A stretch of 64,000 nucleotides of DNA from Paraglaciecola marina (GCF_004360155.1 NZ_ML178721.1:1-64000), one strand, 5' to 3'. Positions 1 to 9,332 are shown, counted from the stretch's first letter. Notes: a model not told the origin generated them from the sequence alone. Numbers and translations: made by a program.

Positions 1-92
1 GTATTAGTATCAATTTATTGTTATTATTTAGGTTGTTTTTTTGTTTAGCGTTTTTCAATTTCTAGCGCGAACTATTGTATTTAAGGATGGTT

Positions 93-650
93 ATGAATTG
101 TACTAGTTGTAAAAAAGGGTCTTTAGCCCCAAGCTTTATAGATGGTCGATTTCGAGCTCATACATGCTCAAATTGCGCTGGTAGCTGGGTGTTGATTGAA
201 GACTATGTCTCATGGAAGGAACGAAATCCTGATTATGCGTTTTCTGAAGATATAACGGTATATGAGTCAGAAATTTCAGATAGTAAAAATGCTTTATTAT
301 GTCCTGTTTCGGGTACCATAATGCGCAAGTTTAGGATTTCTGCAGAGAATGAACATAAACTTGATTATAGTTCGGTTGTTGGTGGTTTATGGTTAGATAA
401 AGGTGAATGGGAATTATTAAAAAGCGAGGGGCTAGCTGGATGTTTAAATGCAGTAGTGACTCAACATTGGCAAAAGAATATCCGCAATAATAATTCCAGA
501 CAAAATTTCTCTGATATCTATGAAGCCAAATTTGGTACTGAGAACTACCTTAAGATTAAAGAAATTCGCAACTGGTTGGTGTCCCAAGAACAAAAGTCTG
601 ACTTAAGAGCGTACCTACTTGCTGAAGACCCTTACTCTGTAGATAAGTAA
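93..650 (+). CDS. Zinc-ribbon (TFIIB-type zinc finger-like) protein
   Basis: The protein begins with a CxxC pair (MNCTSCKKG) followed about 20 residues later by a second pair (CSNCAGSW). This is the layout of the small TFIIB-type zinc-ribbon domains found in bacterial proteins of unknown function. Two further Cys/Trp-rich spots follow (LLCPVSG near residue 70, LWLDKGEWE near 100), so it may hold a second degenerate ribbon; the WLDKGE motif is typical of that family. There is no signal peptide or membrane segment, so it is probably cytosolic. The frame is open from a TTG at 75, but AAGGA at 83-87 sits correctly for the ATG at 93. It is monocistronic and ends at a strong terminator shared with the convergent gene. 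The biological role is unknown. Confidence 0.7.
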   Translation: MNCTSCKKGSLAPSFIDGRFRAHTCSNCAGSWVLIEDYVSWKERNPDYAFSEDITVYESEISDSKNALLCPVSGTIMRKFRISAENEHKLDYSSVVGGLWLDKGEWELLKSEGLAGCLNAVVTQHWQKNIRNNNSRQNFSDIYEAKFGTENYLKIKEIRNWLVSQEQKSDLRAYLLAEDPYSVDK

Positions 651-660
651 TTTGAATAAA

Positions 661-690
661 AAAATAGCGGCTAAGGCCGCTATTTTTTTA
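661..690. terminator. Bidirectional Rho-independent terminator
   Basis: An 11-bp GC-containing stem (AAAATAGCGGC / GCCGCTATTTT) with a 4-nt loop, flanked by an A-run on the left and a T-run on the right. It lies between two convergent genes and can stop transcription in both directions. Confidence 0.9.
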
Positions 691-714
691 AAGGTATTAA
701 TCTAATGGAATAGA

Positions 715-1665
715 TTAACCATCATTGGTGATTTTTTGTATTAGCGCAGCTTTGGTTTCATCAACCTGTGCTTCTAATACTTGGCAAGTACCTGCTGCGT
801 TATGGCCTCCACCGCCAAATTGTAAACATAATTCACCTACATTGGTTTTAGAGCTTCTATCAAGAATAGATTTGCCAATAGCAAACACAACGTTCTGGCG
901 TTGGAAACCCCAAATTTGGTGAATTGAAATATTACACTGTGGAAATAACGCATAAATCATAAAGCGATTTCCGGCATAAATAGTTTCTTCTTCTCTCAAG
1001 TCTAAAACAACAGCATTACCGAAAACAGTGGCACAACGCTTTATTTGATCGGTAAATAATTCAGAGTGCTCAGTGTAAAGAGCTATACGTTCTTGAACAT
1101 CTGGTAAAGCGATAATTTCATCTATTGTTTTAGTACCACAACAGTCAATTAATTCCATCATCAGTTGGTAGTTAGAAATTCTGAAGTTTCTAAAACGGCC
1201 TAGTCCTGTGCGGCTGTCCATTAAATAATTTAATAGTACCCACCCTTCAGGGTTCAGTATTTCATCTTTGCTAAATTGTGCTGAGTCGGCTTTATCTACC
1301 GCCGCAATCATATCATCCCAGGCTTCAGGAAATACGTCATGACCACCGTAATAATCGTAAACTACTCTCGCGGCAGATGGGGCGTTTGGATTAATAATAT
1401 GGTTACTTTTAGGATCGTTTCCACGTCTCGATATTTCGCTTAAGTGATGGTCAAAAGCCACATGACAGCCAGGCACGTAAGGTAAGTTGGTGGTGATATC
1501 ATTGGAAGTAATGTCGACTTTGCCATCCTGCATGTCTTTTGGATGCACAAATTTGATTTCATCAATTAGGTCTAATTTTTTTAATAAAACAGCACAGACT
1601 AAGCCATCGAAATCGCTCCGTGTTACAAGTCGAAATCTAGTTTCTAAAATGGGCATGGTTGACAA
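715..1665 (-). CDS. DHH-family phosphoesterase (exopolyphosphatase-related)
   Basis: A DHH/DHHA1-type phosphoesterase, related to exopolyphosphatase and NrnA-like enzymes that cleave phosphoester or phosphoanhydride bonds using Mn2+. The metal-binding signatures are visible in order: SDFDG near the N-terminus, AFDHH about 60 residues later, and the C-terminal GGGGHNAAG that marks the DHHA1 substrate-binding domain. The natural substrate cannot be read from sequence (polyphosphate, nanoRNA or pAp are candidates for the family). The open frame starts further upstream at 1767, but a clean AGGAGA (1672-1677) is spaced 7 nt from a TTG at 1665, while the ATG at 1656 is 16 nt away. I therefore favour the TTG start. 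Monocistronic. Confidence 0.8.
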   Translation of the reverse strand: MSTMPILETRFRLVTRSDFDGLVCAVLLKKLDLIDEIKFVHPKDMQDGKVDITSNDITTNLPYVPGCHVAFDHHLSEISRRGNDPKSNHIINPNAPSAARVVYDYYGGHDVFPEAWDDMIAAVDKADSAQFSKDEILNPEGWVLLNYLMDSRTGLGRFRNFRISNYQLMMELIDCCGTKTIDEIIALPDVQERIALYTEHSELFTDQIKRCATVFGNAVVLDLREEETIYAGNRFMIYALFPQCNISIHQIWGFQRQNVVFAIGKSILDRSSKTNVGELCLQFGGGGHNAAGTCQVLEAQVDETKAALIQKITNDG

Positions 1666-2003
1666 GTTACTTCTCCTAATGTGGTCGTTCATGTATTGGG
1701 TGTGTATATAAGATAGGATTAGAGTAGTACTAGTGAGGGACTTTGTAGGTATTTTGTTGAATACCATGGTATTGCTGCTTTAATATTTAAATTTTTTAAA
1801 ACAATGAGTTATGATATTTTTGAGTCGGGTATGATATACGTGAATATACTTATAATTATTGCTTTCTTTGCATTCTGAGTGGGTAGTTATCATTACGGAT
1901 TGGTATTAAATGCCTGTTCCGTCATAGGTAGCTCTCTTTTTGTAGAAAGCTTGGATTTTGAACTAGGCATTTAGGTTTATTTTTTAAACAGGTTCCATGT
2001 TGA
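1666..2003. other. Gene-free spacer
   Basis: AT-rich 338 bp between two minus-strand genes. I see no open frame with a ribosome-binding site and no convincing stem-loop. It presumably carries the promoter of the DHH gene. Confidence 0.5.
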
Positions 2004-3188
2004 CTAACATTTTTCAATCAACGCCGCGATACCTTGGCCACCACCAATACACATAGTGACCACCGCATACCGGCCATTAATGCGTTGTAACTCGTGGATA
2101 GCTTTAACAGTAATGAGCGCGCCAGTGGCACCAATAGGGTGACCTAATGAAATACCTGAGCCATTGGGGTTAACTTTTGCCATATCTAATTTGAGATCAC
2201 GACAAACTGCTAGTGCTTGTGCAGCAAAAGCTTCATTGACTTCCCATACGTCTATATCATCTTTATCAACCCCTGTTTTAGCTAACAACTTGTTAACTGC
2301 TGGCACAGGGCCAATGCCCATAATATCTGGTGCCACTCCAGCGAAGGCATAACCGACTAACTTTGCTACGGGTTGTAGATTGTGTTTTTTGGCATATCCA
2401 CTATCAGCCATGACTAACGCTGCGGCTGCATCATTGATGCCTGATGCATTGCCGGCTGTCACAGTGCCGTCTTTTTTAAATACGGTGCGAAGTTTTTCCA
2501 TATCACCAAGCGTACAATCAAACCTTACATGCTCGTCTGTCTTAAATTCTACTACGCCCTTCCGCGTTTTTATCTCAATTGGCACAATTTGTCCGTCAAA
2601 CCGATTGTCTTCGATGGCACGTTGGGCTCTATGATGAGAATTAACTGCCGCGATGTCTTGCTCTTCACGGCTTACCTGCCAACGCTGTGCAATATTTTCG
2701 GCGGTGACTCCCATATGTGTATCACCTATGGGGCAAGTCAGTGCGCCCACCATTGGGTCAACCATAGTGGTATCACCCATTTTAGAACCAAAGCGAGCAT
2801 TAGGCGCCCAATAAGGCACTCGTGACATGGACTCTGCGCCCCCAGCGACTGCGAGGTCGCAATCATCTAATAGCAATAATTGCGCGGCGGATACAATGGC
2901 TTGCAGACCTGAACCACATAAACGATTGACGGTGAGTGCTGGAGTTGACTCTGGTAGTCCACCTTTAAGAGCCGCCACACGACTCATGTACATGTCACGT
3001 CTGTCTGAATGGGTTACATTGCCGATGACACAATGACCAAAGTCTTCCACTTTTGCCTGGGAACGTTTGATCGCTTCAGCGACCACTGTGCCTGCTAAAT
3101 CTGTCGGGGCGACGTCTTTTAACCCACCACCAAAATCGGCAATTGCCGTTCTTACACTGCTTAAAAATACTACTTCTCTGTTACTCAT
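2004..3188 (-). CDS. atoB: Acetyl-CoA C-acetyltransferase (thiolase)
   Basis: A degradative-type thiolase of 394 residues, the usual family length. It carries the nucleophilic cysteine motif (NRLCGSGLQAI, near residue 90), the GHPIGATGA histidine motif near 350, and the C-terminal CIGGGQGIA cysteine motif near 380, so all catalytic residues are present. It would interconvert two acetyl-CoA and acetoacetyl-CoA, or thiolyse a related 3-ketoacyl-CoA. It is the last gene of a three-gene operon, 30 bp behind the CoA-transferase beta subunit. That order (scoA-scoB-thiolase) is the standard acetoacetate utilisation arrangement: the transferase makes acetoacetyl-CoA and this enzyme splits it. A 3-oxoadipyl-CoA thiolase is possible by homology but no other beta-ketoadipate genes are nearby. 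Confidence 0.88.
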   Translation of the reverse strand: MSNREVVFLSSVRTAIADFGGGLKDVAPTDLAGTVVAEAIKRSQAKVEDFGHCVIGNVTHSDRRDMYMSRVAALKGGLPESTPALTVNRLCGSGLQAIVSAAQLLLLDDCDLAVAGGAESMSRVPYWAPNARFGSKMGDTTMVDPMVGALTCPIGDTHMGVTAENIAQRWQVSREEQDIAAVNSHHRAQRAIEDNRFDGQIVPIEIKTRKGVVEFKTDEHVRFDCTLGDMEKLRTVFKKDGTVTAGNASGINDAAAALVMADSGYAKKHNLQPVAKLVGYAFAGVAPDIMGIGPVPAVNKLLAKTGVDKDDIDVWEVNEAFAAQALAVCRDLKLDMAKVNPNGSGISLGHPIGATGALITVKAIHELQRINGRYAVVTMCIGGGQGIAALIEKC

Positions 3189-3218
3189 ATTATCTATCCA
3201 AGTCTTGTTTTATAGTGA

Positions 3219-3875
3219 CTAAATATTCATTTCAGGTACATGTTCTGGCACCACTAATTCGCCATCTGTCAGCTTAATTATTTCTTCAACTGAGACCCCG
3301 GGGGCGCGTTCCAGTAAATGAAATTTTCCTTGTTTTATTTCAATAAAGGCTAAATCGGTTAATACTTTTTTAATGCAGCCTTGACCAGTGAGCGGCAAGG
3401 TACAGTTAGCTAGCAGTTTTGACTCACCATGTTTTGATGCGTGGGTCATAGTGACAATAATATTGTCAGCGCCTGCCACAAGATCCATGGCACCGCCCAT
3501 ACCTTTGACTAACTTGCCAGGGATCATATAGGACGCAATATTACCGTTCACATCTACCTCAAAAGCTCCCAGTACAGTTAAATCTACGTGCCCGCCGCGG
3601 ATCATGGCGAAGGACTCGGCACTATCAAACAACACCGCCCCTGTTGCCATAGTGACAGTTTGTTTGCCTGCATTAATTAAATCAGCATCAATTTCTTGTT
3701 CATTAGGAAAAGGTCCCATACCCAATAAGCCGTTTTCTGACTGCAACATAACGTCAATGCCTTGGGGTACATAGTTAGCTACAAGGGTGGGGATCCCAAT
3801 ACCTAGATTCACGTAATAACCATCTTGTAATTCTTGTGCGACACGCATCGCCAATTGTTCACGAGATAAAGCCAT
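3219..3875 (-). CDS. scoB: 3-oxoacid CoA-transferase, subunit B
   Basis: Beta subunit of a two-subunit (family I) CoA transferase. The 218-residue length fits the family, and the catalytic glutamate sits in the conserved SENGLLGMGP stretch near residue 48. A glycine-rich segment (GKLVKGMGGAMDLV) near 120 is also typical. With subunit A it moves CoA from succinyl-CoA (ScoAB) or acetyl-CoA (AtoDA) to acetoacetate or a similar 3-keto acid; sequence alone does not tell the donor. The start ATG is supported by AGGAGA 7 nt upstream. It lies 19 bp after subunit A and 30 bp before the thiolase, so the three are surely co-transcribed. PcaJ-type (3-oxoadipate) specificity is the main alternative. Confidence 0.88.
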   Translation of the reverse strand: MALSREQLAMRVAQELQDGYYVNLGIGIPTLVANYVPQGIDVMLQSENGLLGMGPFPNEQEIDADLINAGKQTVTMATGAVLFDSAESFAMIRGGHVDLTVLGAFEVDVNGNIASYMIPGKLVKGMGGAMDLVAGADNIIVTMTHASKHGESKLLANCTLPLTGQGCIKKVLTDLAFIEIKQGKFHLLERAPGVSVEEIIKLTDGELVVPEHVPEMNI

Positions 3876-3894
3876 AATGTTTCTCCTATTCTGG

Positions 3895-4596
3895 TTATGC
3901 TTGGCGCACTGTGCGTTGCTCTATTACTTTTTCGAACGACCCTTTAATCAATCGGTCAACATATATTCCAGGGGTATGGATTGCATCAGGATCTAGTTCT
4001 CCTGGCTGAACAATTTCCTCTACTTCAACTACCGTGATTTTCCCCGCTGTGGCTGCCATAGGATTAAAATTACGGGCGGTTTTTCTGTAAACCAAATTGC
4101 CGAATGTATCTGCTTTCCAAGCCTTCACTATGGCGAAATCGCCTTGGATAGCCTCTTCCATAATGTACTTACGACCATTGAACTCTCGCACTTCTTTGCC
4201 TTCGCCCACTGGCGTGCCATATCCAGTCGCAGTATAAAATGCAGGGATACCCGCACCGCCTGCACGCATTTTCTCTGCTAGTGTGCCTTGTGGAGTAAGT
4301 TCTACTTCCAACTCGCCTGAAAGAAGTTGTTTTTCGAATAAGGCATTTTCACCCACATAAGAAGAGACCATTTTTTTGATTTGTTTATCGATGAGTAATA
4401 AGCCTAAACCAAAGTTATCTACCCCACAGTTGTTGGATACTACGGTTAAGCCTTTGGTCTGTTTGTGTCTAATTTCTGCAATCAAACCTTCGGGAATACC
4501 ACATAAACCAAAACCGCCAGCAATCACGGTCATATCATCAGATAAGCCAGCCATTGCCTCCTGATAACTATTTACCACTTTGTTAAAACCTGACAT
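3895..4596 (-). CDS. scoA: 3-oxoacid CoA-transferase, subunit A
   Basis: Alpha subunit of the family I CoA transferase, 233 residues. The diagnostic glycine-rich segment [13 protein letters not shown] is near residue 30, and [17 protein letters not shown] follows near 55. It is the first gene of the scoA-scoB-atoB operon and is divergent from a LysR regulator across 128 bp that contain a 20-bp perfect inverted repeat. The operon therefore looks inducible. Its likely role here is to activate acetoacetate, including the acetoacetate produced by the BKACE enzyme encoded 6 kb away. Confidence 0.88.
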   Translation of the reverse strand: MSGFNKVVNSYQEAMAGLSDDMTVIAGGFGLCGIPEGLIAEIRHKQTKGLTVVSNNCGVDNFGLGLLLIDKQIKKMVSSYVGENALFEKQLLSGELEVELTPQGTLAEKMRAGGAGIPAFYTATGYGTPVGEGKEVREFNGRKYIMEEAIQGDFAIVKAWKADTFGNLVYRKTARNFNPMAATAGKITVVEVEEIVQPGELDPDAIHTPGIYVDRLIKGSFEKVIEQRTVRQA

Positions 4597-4663
4597 TAGA
4601 AAATTCTCTTATTGGATATTTTTACTAAGATTGATTGATTAATATTCATTTATCAAATATAAA

Positions 4664-4706
4664 TAAAATAACAATTAATAAATAAAATTTATTAATTGTT
4701 ATTTTA
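4664..4706. promoter_or_regulatory. Long perfect inverted repeat, candidate LysR operator
   Basis: Two 20-nt arms (4664-4683 and 4687-4706) are exact reverse complements around a 3-nt AAA spacer. The repeat contains ATTAAT...ATTAAT sub-boxes and T-N11-A-type pairs. It lies between the divergent scoA and lysR-type genes, ending 18 nt before the LysR start. It is AT-only except for one G/C pair per arm and lacks a following T-run, so an operator fits better than a terminator. Confidence 0.6.
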
Positions 4707-4724
4707 AACAAAGTAGAAACAAAT

Positions 4725-5624
4725 ATGATGAATAAAAGTATGACATTGAAGCAATTAAATGCTTTTTCTACGGTGGCCAGATTTGGCAGTTTTGCAGAAG
4801 CATGTGAGTACTTACATATTAGCCAGCCGGCTTTAAGTATAAGTATTAAGAATCTAGAAGATATTGTTGGTGGTAAATTATTTTATCGTACGACGCGGGC
4901 ATTAGTGCTCACCCCAGAGGGCAAGGTATTTTTAAATTCAGCAAGACGATTACTGTTAGATGCCGAGAGTTCGCTTGGTGAAATAAAAAATTTATTTGGT
5001 TTGAGCAGGGGTCTTCTAAATATTGCTGTTATGCCGTCTTTTGCTAGTGCAAATTTAGCTAAATACATTCAACATTTTAAGTCAGAGTGCCCCGCAGTAA
5101 ATATTAAAATTTTTGATGTTGTGGCCGAAGAAGCCATCGAAATGGTTAGGTTAGAGCGTGCAGAGTTGGCGATTACCTTTGAACCCAGTGAACTCGATGA
5201 CCTAAGTTTTGAACCTCTGTTTACCGATGAGTTTGTGGCAGCTTTGCCGACAGGCCATATTTTATTGGAGAATCAATACGTGAGTTGGGAACAACTTACC
5301 CGCTTCCCTTTTATTGCTTTGCAAAAGCCTTCTAACATTCGATACTTAATCGAGCAAAGTCTAGCAACTGTAGGCGGTAACATAAGTGTTGAAATTGAAG
5401 CTAATCAGTTATTGACTATAGTCACCTTAATAGCTAAAGGGTTGGGAGTAAGTGCAATGCCGCAAATCTATGCGAATAATATCGTTCAATCAGGCATAGA
5501 ATACAGGCCTTTAGTTATTCCTACTGTTACCAGAAATATAGGTATCATTACCAAAAAAAGAGCGCCTTTATCTAAAAGCGCAGAACAATTCATTAAAACG
5601 CTTTGCGGCGGGTTTGTCGATTGA
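4725..5624 (+). CDS. LysR-family transcriptional regulator
   Basis: A 299-residue LysR regulator. The N-terminal winged helix-turn-helix covers roughly residues 5-65 (TLKQLNAFSTVARFGSF, then LHISQPALSISIKNLED, then FYRTTRALVLTPEG). The rest is a periplasmic-binding-protein-like effector domain. It is divergent from scoA, the classic position for a LysR activator of the neighbouring operon, and the long palindrome between them is the obvious candidate site. The effector is unknown; acetoacetate or a related acid would make sense from context. ATGs at 4725, 4728 and 4740 all fit; the first is used. Confidence 0.88.
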   Translation: MMNKSMTLKQLNAFSTVARFGSFAEACEYLHISQPALSISIKNLEDIVGGKLFYRTTRALVLTPEGKVFLNSARRLLLDAESSLGEIKNLFGLSRGLLNIAVMPSFASANLAKYIQHFKSECPAVNIKIFDVVAEEAIEMVRLERAELAITFEPSELDDLSFEPLFTDEFVAALPTGHILLENQYVSWEQLTRFPFIALQKPSNIRYLIEQSLATVGGNISVEIEANQLLTIVTLIAKGLGVSAMPQIYANNIVQSGIEYRPLVIPTVTRNIGIITKKRAPLSKSAEQFIKTLCGGFVD

Positions 5625-5668
5625 TACTCGGGCGCTGGCAGCATATGTGGACAATCATTTTGTAAACT

Positions 5669-5708
5669 AAAAAGCGCTGACAACCAGTACAGATGTCAGC
5701 GCTTTTTT
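5669..5708. terminator. Bidirectional Rho-independent terminator
   Basis: A 13-14 bp stem (AAAAAGCGCTGACA / TGTCAGCGCTTTTT) with an 11-nt loop, with A-run and T-run on the two sides, between the convergent LysR and TonB-receptor genes. Confidence 0.92.
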
Positions 5709-5721
5709 AGAGAGGCCACAC

Positions 5722-8064
5722 TTAGTCGAAGAAGTTATAACTAAATTGTAGCTTGATCATACGCTGAGTATTGAGGGTTTCCGCTGTAATACCTTGGTCT
5801 CCTGTTGGCGCACCTAAAACAGCACCAATAGGCGCTGCAGGTGGCCCACTAAATTCACTCGCTCGTGCATTGGTAATATTCTGTACAATAAGCATCACTT
5901 TCCATGTTTCTTCTGCCGATGCTAAACCCAATGTTAAATCAGCTGTAGTTAAACTGTCTGATGGATAGGTTTCATTAATTTGGCTGACCATCTTACCGCG
6001 GTGACGAATATCACCACTTGATGTGAGGATCATCCCAGATGATATTTCCGTGTCATAAAAATATCCGATGTTACCCGTTAATTTTGGGGCTTGGGCTAGA
6101 TCACTTCCGTCATCAACATGTACTGTATCTGCGTAGGTAATGGCACCATTTATCCGCAGATCGGGCGTCAACTGGTACTTTCCATCTAATTCAAAACCTG
6201 TTGATTCCACATCCACATTTTGAGTCAGAAAACCTGCGCTTTCATCGGTAACAAGAAAAGAGGTTTCTTGGAAATTTTCAATCTCACTGTAAAATAACGC
6301 CGCATTCAGATTCATTCTGCTATCGAACAATACCATCTTACTGCCCATCTCGTAGGTCTGAGTTTCTTCAGATTTAACCTGTGCGCCTCCTTCAGATACA
6401 TGCAATGATGGATCGCCGCTTGTCACTTCAGCCGACTCCGCAAACCCCCCTGTTTTGCTACCTAAACCATAAGATGTGTAGAGCACAGTGTTACGACTTA
6501 GCTCATACTTTAAAGACATATTGCCGTTTAAAAAGCTATCTTCAAAGTATAACTCCGATTCAAAGGGAGGATTGATCACAGTATTCCATAAGGTGGCAAC
6601 AGATCCTTGAATACGATTAAAAATCACGTCTTTAGACTCATCGGTATAACGTAAACCAGCTGAAAATGTGATGGAATCAGTGATATACATATCAGATTGG
6701 GCAAAAGCAGAGAGAGTTTCTGTTTCCTGCTTAAAATCATTGCCAAAAGATCCATTAAAAATTTGCCCTACTGGGCCAACAGGGGGAAAATTTGGCGTAT
6801 TAAAAAACTGCTCTTCCAGTGAGTCCCAGTCACTATTAAAGTAAAATAAACCGAACATATAATCTAACTTTTCACCGCCATTTGACGCCAGTCTAAACTC
6901 TTGAGAAAACTGGTCGTAAGTCTCATTTCGTTCAAAGTAAGTGCTGTAATACTCAACTTCGCCAGTGGTGACGTAAGTCACTTCATCAATGGCATTGCCA
7001 AAATCAAAATCATCAAAGAAGCTGATATCATAGGTGGCGGAAGAGGTAACGGAAGTAAAGGTATGGTCGTCTAGGTCATATTCTATGGTCAAGTTAAATG
7101 AATCTACGTTCGTTTCGTGAAAACTCTCTTCATTAGGACATTCAATGCACAATGCCGTTTTTGTATCATCTAAATCTGCTTCACCAACAAGATCTAACAC
7201 GTCTTGACTTAAATACCCTCCGTTATCCACCCATTGATAACCATTACCAATACGTTCGCTAACTGAATGTTGGTAAATGCCAGTGACTGTGAGTGAATCA
7301 GTGGGAGTATACTGCGCCGTAACACGCACACCAATATCGTCATCTTCTGGTACATCTCGCCCTGTTGCTAAGTTGGTGACCCAACCTTGTTGTTGTACCA
7401 AATGGCCTGCCACTCGCACGTTGAAGTCATCTGAGACAGGAATATTGACCCCTCCGTCTAGACTCCAACCTCCATTTGCCACTTCGACACCGGCGGTAAT
7501 GTTGCCGTCAAAATCACCACTTGGCCTTTTCGACATGATACTGATGGCCCCTAAACTGGTATTTTTACCCAGCAAGGTACTTTGCGTCCCTTTGATTACC
7601 TCAATTCTCTCAACATCAAAAAATGCAGTGGAATACATTCGACCTTTACCTAAAAACATACCGTCCTGAAACAACGCAACAGACTGATCAAAAGATTGTG
7701 TTCTTGCCGGTGTACCTAAGCCTCTCAGGGTAAGCGCTAGCCCATCATCTGGCGCTCTTGAGAACACCATACCAGGTACTAGTGCTGCAATTTCAAATAA
7801 GTCGTCTATACCATATTCAGCAATCTCATCGCCAGAAACTGCGGTAACCGTAGCAGGTACTTCTTGCAAGGTTTGCAAGCGCTTCTGTGAGGTAACTTGG
7901 ATAACTTCTAGCGTGGCTGATTTAGCCTCTTTTACTGACGTATCTGCATTAACGCTATTTTGCGTGTCATTAATATCTTGGGCTGCATATATTAAATGTG
8001 AGTTAACACCCACGTAACCTAATAATATTCTACTGCAAATTGCATTGAGCTTGTTTCGTTTCAT
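5722..8064 (-). CDS. TonB-dependent outer-membrane receptor
   Basis: Outer-membrane active transporter of about 780 residues. A signal peptide (MKRNKLNAICSRILLGY... to YAAQ) is followed by a plug domain with LQEVPATVTAVSGDEI, LRGLGTPAR and VERIEVIKGTQSTLLGKN, then a long barrel rich in alternating aromatic strands ending in FSYNFFD. There is no STN domain, so it does not signal through a FecR-type partner. The frame opens at a GTG (8082), but GGAGAG lies 9 nt before the ATG at 8064. It is divergent from the hydrolase-BKACE-symporter operon, so it probably brings that pathway's substrate, or an oligomer or ester of it, across the outer membrane. The substrate is not readable from sequence; a siderophore is possible but nothing in the context supports one. 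Confidence 0.88.
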   Translation of the reverse strand: MKRNKLNAICSRILLGYVGVNSHLIYAAQDINDTQNSVNADTSVKEAKSATLEVIQVTSQKRLQTLQEVPATVTAVSGDEIAEYGIDDLFEIAALVPGMVFSRAPDDGLALTLRGLGTPARTQSFDQSVALFQDGMFLGKGRMYSTAFFDVERIEVIKGTQSTLLGKNTSLGAISIMSKRPSGDFDGNITAGVEVANGGWSLDGGVNIPVSDDFNVRVAGHLVQQQGWVTNLATGRDVPEDDDIGVRVTAQYTPTDSLTVTGIYQHSVSERIGNGYQWVDNGGYLSQDVLDLVGEADLDDTKTALCIECPNEESFHETNVDSFNLTIEYDLDDHTFTSVTSSATYDISFFDDFDFGNAIDEVTYVTTGEVEYYSTYFERNETYDQFSQEFRLASNGGEKLDYMFGLFYFNSDWDSLEEQFFNTPNFPPVGPVGQIFNGSFGNDFKQETETLSAFAQSDMYITDSITFSAGLRYTDESKDVIFNRIQGSVATLWNTVINPPFESELYFEDSFLNGNMSLKYELSRNTVLYTSYGLGSKTGGFAESAEVTSGDPSLHVSEGGAQVKSEETQTYEMGSKMVLFDSRMNLNAALFYSEIENFQETSFLVTDESAGFLTQNVDVESTGFELDGKYQLTPDLRINGAITYADTVHVDDGSDLAQAPKLTGNIGYFYDTEISSGMILTSSGDIRHRGKMVSQINETYPSDSLTTADLTLGLASAEETWKVMLIVQNITNARASEFSGPPAAPIGAVLGAPTGDQGITAETLNTQRMIKLQFSYNFFD

Positions 8065-8452
8065 TGTCTTGGTCTCTCCCACTTACGCCTTGTACGAAAT
8101 ATCGCAGCTGTGGCGCATGACATTTAGATATTTTTGATGATAAGTAAGGTTTATAAAATTCTGCAATTTAACCACTATGTGGGTTAGATGTATTGCTAGG
8201 TAGGTAACCTACACCCACATGTAATGAGTTGTCAAATATTTGTGAATAAAGTGTAAATTAATTTTATTCTATTTTTTATTTCCGATACTTAACATTGCGA
8301 CAATCCAAATAAAAATATAAGTCATTGTTTTTTATGGGCATATTAAATTTAAACATATTGAAACATAATATTTACATATGTTTGACATGTGCGGAAACTG
8401 CTGGTAGATTCACTAGGCGATACAGTTTAACCACAATACGGTCAGGTGAAAA
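8065..8452. promoter_or_regulatory. Divergent regulatory region with palindromes
   Basis: This 388-bp spacer separates the TonB-receptor gene (minus) from the catabolic operon (plus), so it must hold both promoters. A perfect 13-nt palindrome GTAGGTAACCTAC is at 8200-8212. A less regular dyad, TAACCAC...GTGGGTTA, is at about 8169-8186. These are candidates for the IclR regulator encoded at the far end of the operon. No open frame of note. Confidence 0.45.
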
Positions 8453-9325
8453 ATGAAAATTAATGATATTAAACGCGTTCATAAAATTCCTAAGCAAGAT
8501 ATGGATGCAATGATCCAAGAAGAAAATTTAAACAACGACACGGGTATGCAATTCTATGACTTAAGTCACGAATGGGGCTTAGGTCAACCTTGTTGGCCGT
8601 ACTTTGAAGACGTAAAAATTGAGCGTTTGCACGGTATGTCCAAGTCAGGTGTACTCACTCAGCGTATTACCACTGTCATGCATTCTGGTACCCATATTGA
8701 TGCCCCAGCTCACGTAGTTGAAGGCACTCCATTTATGGATCAAATGCCACTACCACGCTTTTTTGGTACGGGTGTTGTAGTGTCTATTCCTAAGAAAAAA
8801 TGGGAAGTGATCACGGCTGAAGATTTAGAAAATGCTCGCCCTAAAATTCGTGAAGGTGACATAGTGATCATCAATACTGGTTGGCATCATACTTATGCAG
8901 ACTCAGCTGAGTACTATCACTATGGTCCAGGTTTGTATAAAGAAGCTGGCGAATGGCTAGCCAAGAAAAAAGTAAAAATGGTCGGGATTGATGTGCAAGC
9001 ACTTGACCACCCTCTTGGTACTGCAATTGGTCCTCATGGTCCTGGCCCGCTTATTCCACATCTTGAAAAAGAGTACCAAGAACACACTGGGCGCACAGTG
9101 CTTGAAGATTTCCCAGATTGGGAGCCTTGCCATAACGCGTTGTTAAGCAACGGCATATGCGGAATAGAAAATGTTGGCGGTGAACTCGATAAAGTCACAG
9201 GTAAACGCTGCACGCTTGCAGCTTTCCCATGGCGCTGGAAAGGGGGAGACGGTTGTATTGTTCGTTTAGTGGCTATGGTCGATCCGTCAGGCGAATATCG
9301 AATTGGAAAAGGTGAAACTGAGTAA
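8453..9325 (+). CDS. Cyclase-family metal-dependent hydrolase
   Basis: Member of the 'cyclase' family (PF04199), which includes kynurenine formamidase and isatin hydrolase. These enzymes use Zn2+ or Mn2+ to hydrolyse cyclic amides, lactones or N-formyl groups. The metal-binding signature HSGTHIDAPAH is present near residue 80, and the 290-residue length is normal for the longer subgroup. No signal peptide, so it is cytosolic. It is the first gene of an operon with dehydrogenase, BKACE, cupin, SDR and symporter genes; in that setting it may open a cyclic substrate to give a hydroxy acid. No other kynurenine-pathway gene is present, so kynurenine formamidase is unlikely. A hairpin separates it from the next gene. 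Confidence 0.8.
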   Translation: MKINDIKRVHKIPKQDMDAMIQEENLNNDTGMQFYDLSHEWGLGQPCWPYFEDVKIERLHGMSKSGVLTQRITTVMHSGTHIDAPAHVVEGTPFMDQMPLPRFFGTGVVVSIPKKKWEVITAEDLENARPKIREGDIVIINTGWHHTYADSAEYYHYGPGLYKEAGEWLAKKKVKMVGIDVQALDHPLGTAIGPHGPGPLIPHLEKEYQEHTGRTVLEDFPDWEPCHNALLSNGICGIENVGGELDKVTGKRCTLAAFPWRWKGGDGCIVRLVAMVDPSGEYRIGKGETE

Positions 9326-9332
9326 TTAACCT

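Noticed and set aside
4664-4706. Long palindrome as a terminator of an upstream gene
   Set aside because: The flanking genes are divergent, so nothing is transcribed into it from outside, and there is no G/C-rich core followed by Ts.
8453-9325. Kynurenine formamidase of tryptophan breakdown
   Set aside because: The PF04199 motif fits, but no tryptophan dioxygenase or kynureninase lies nearby and the operon context is different.
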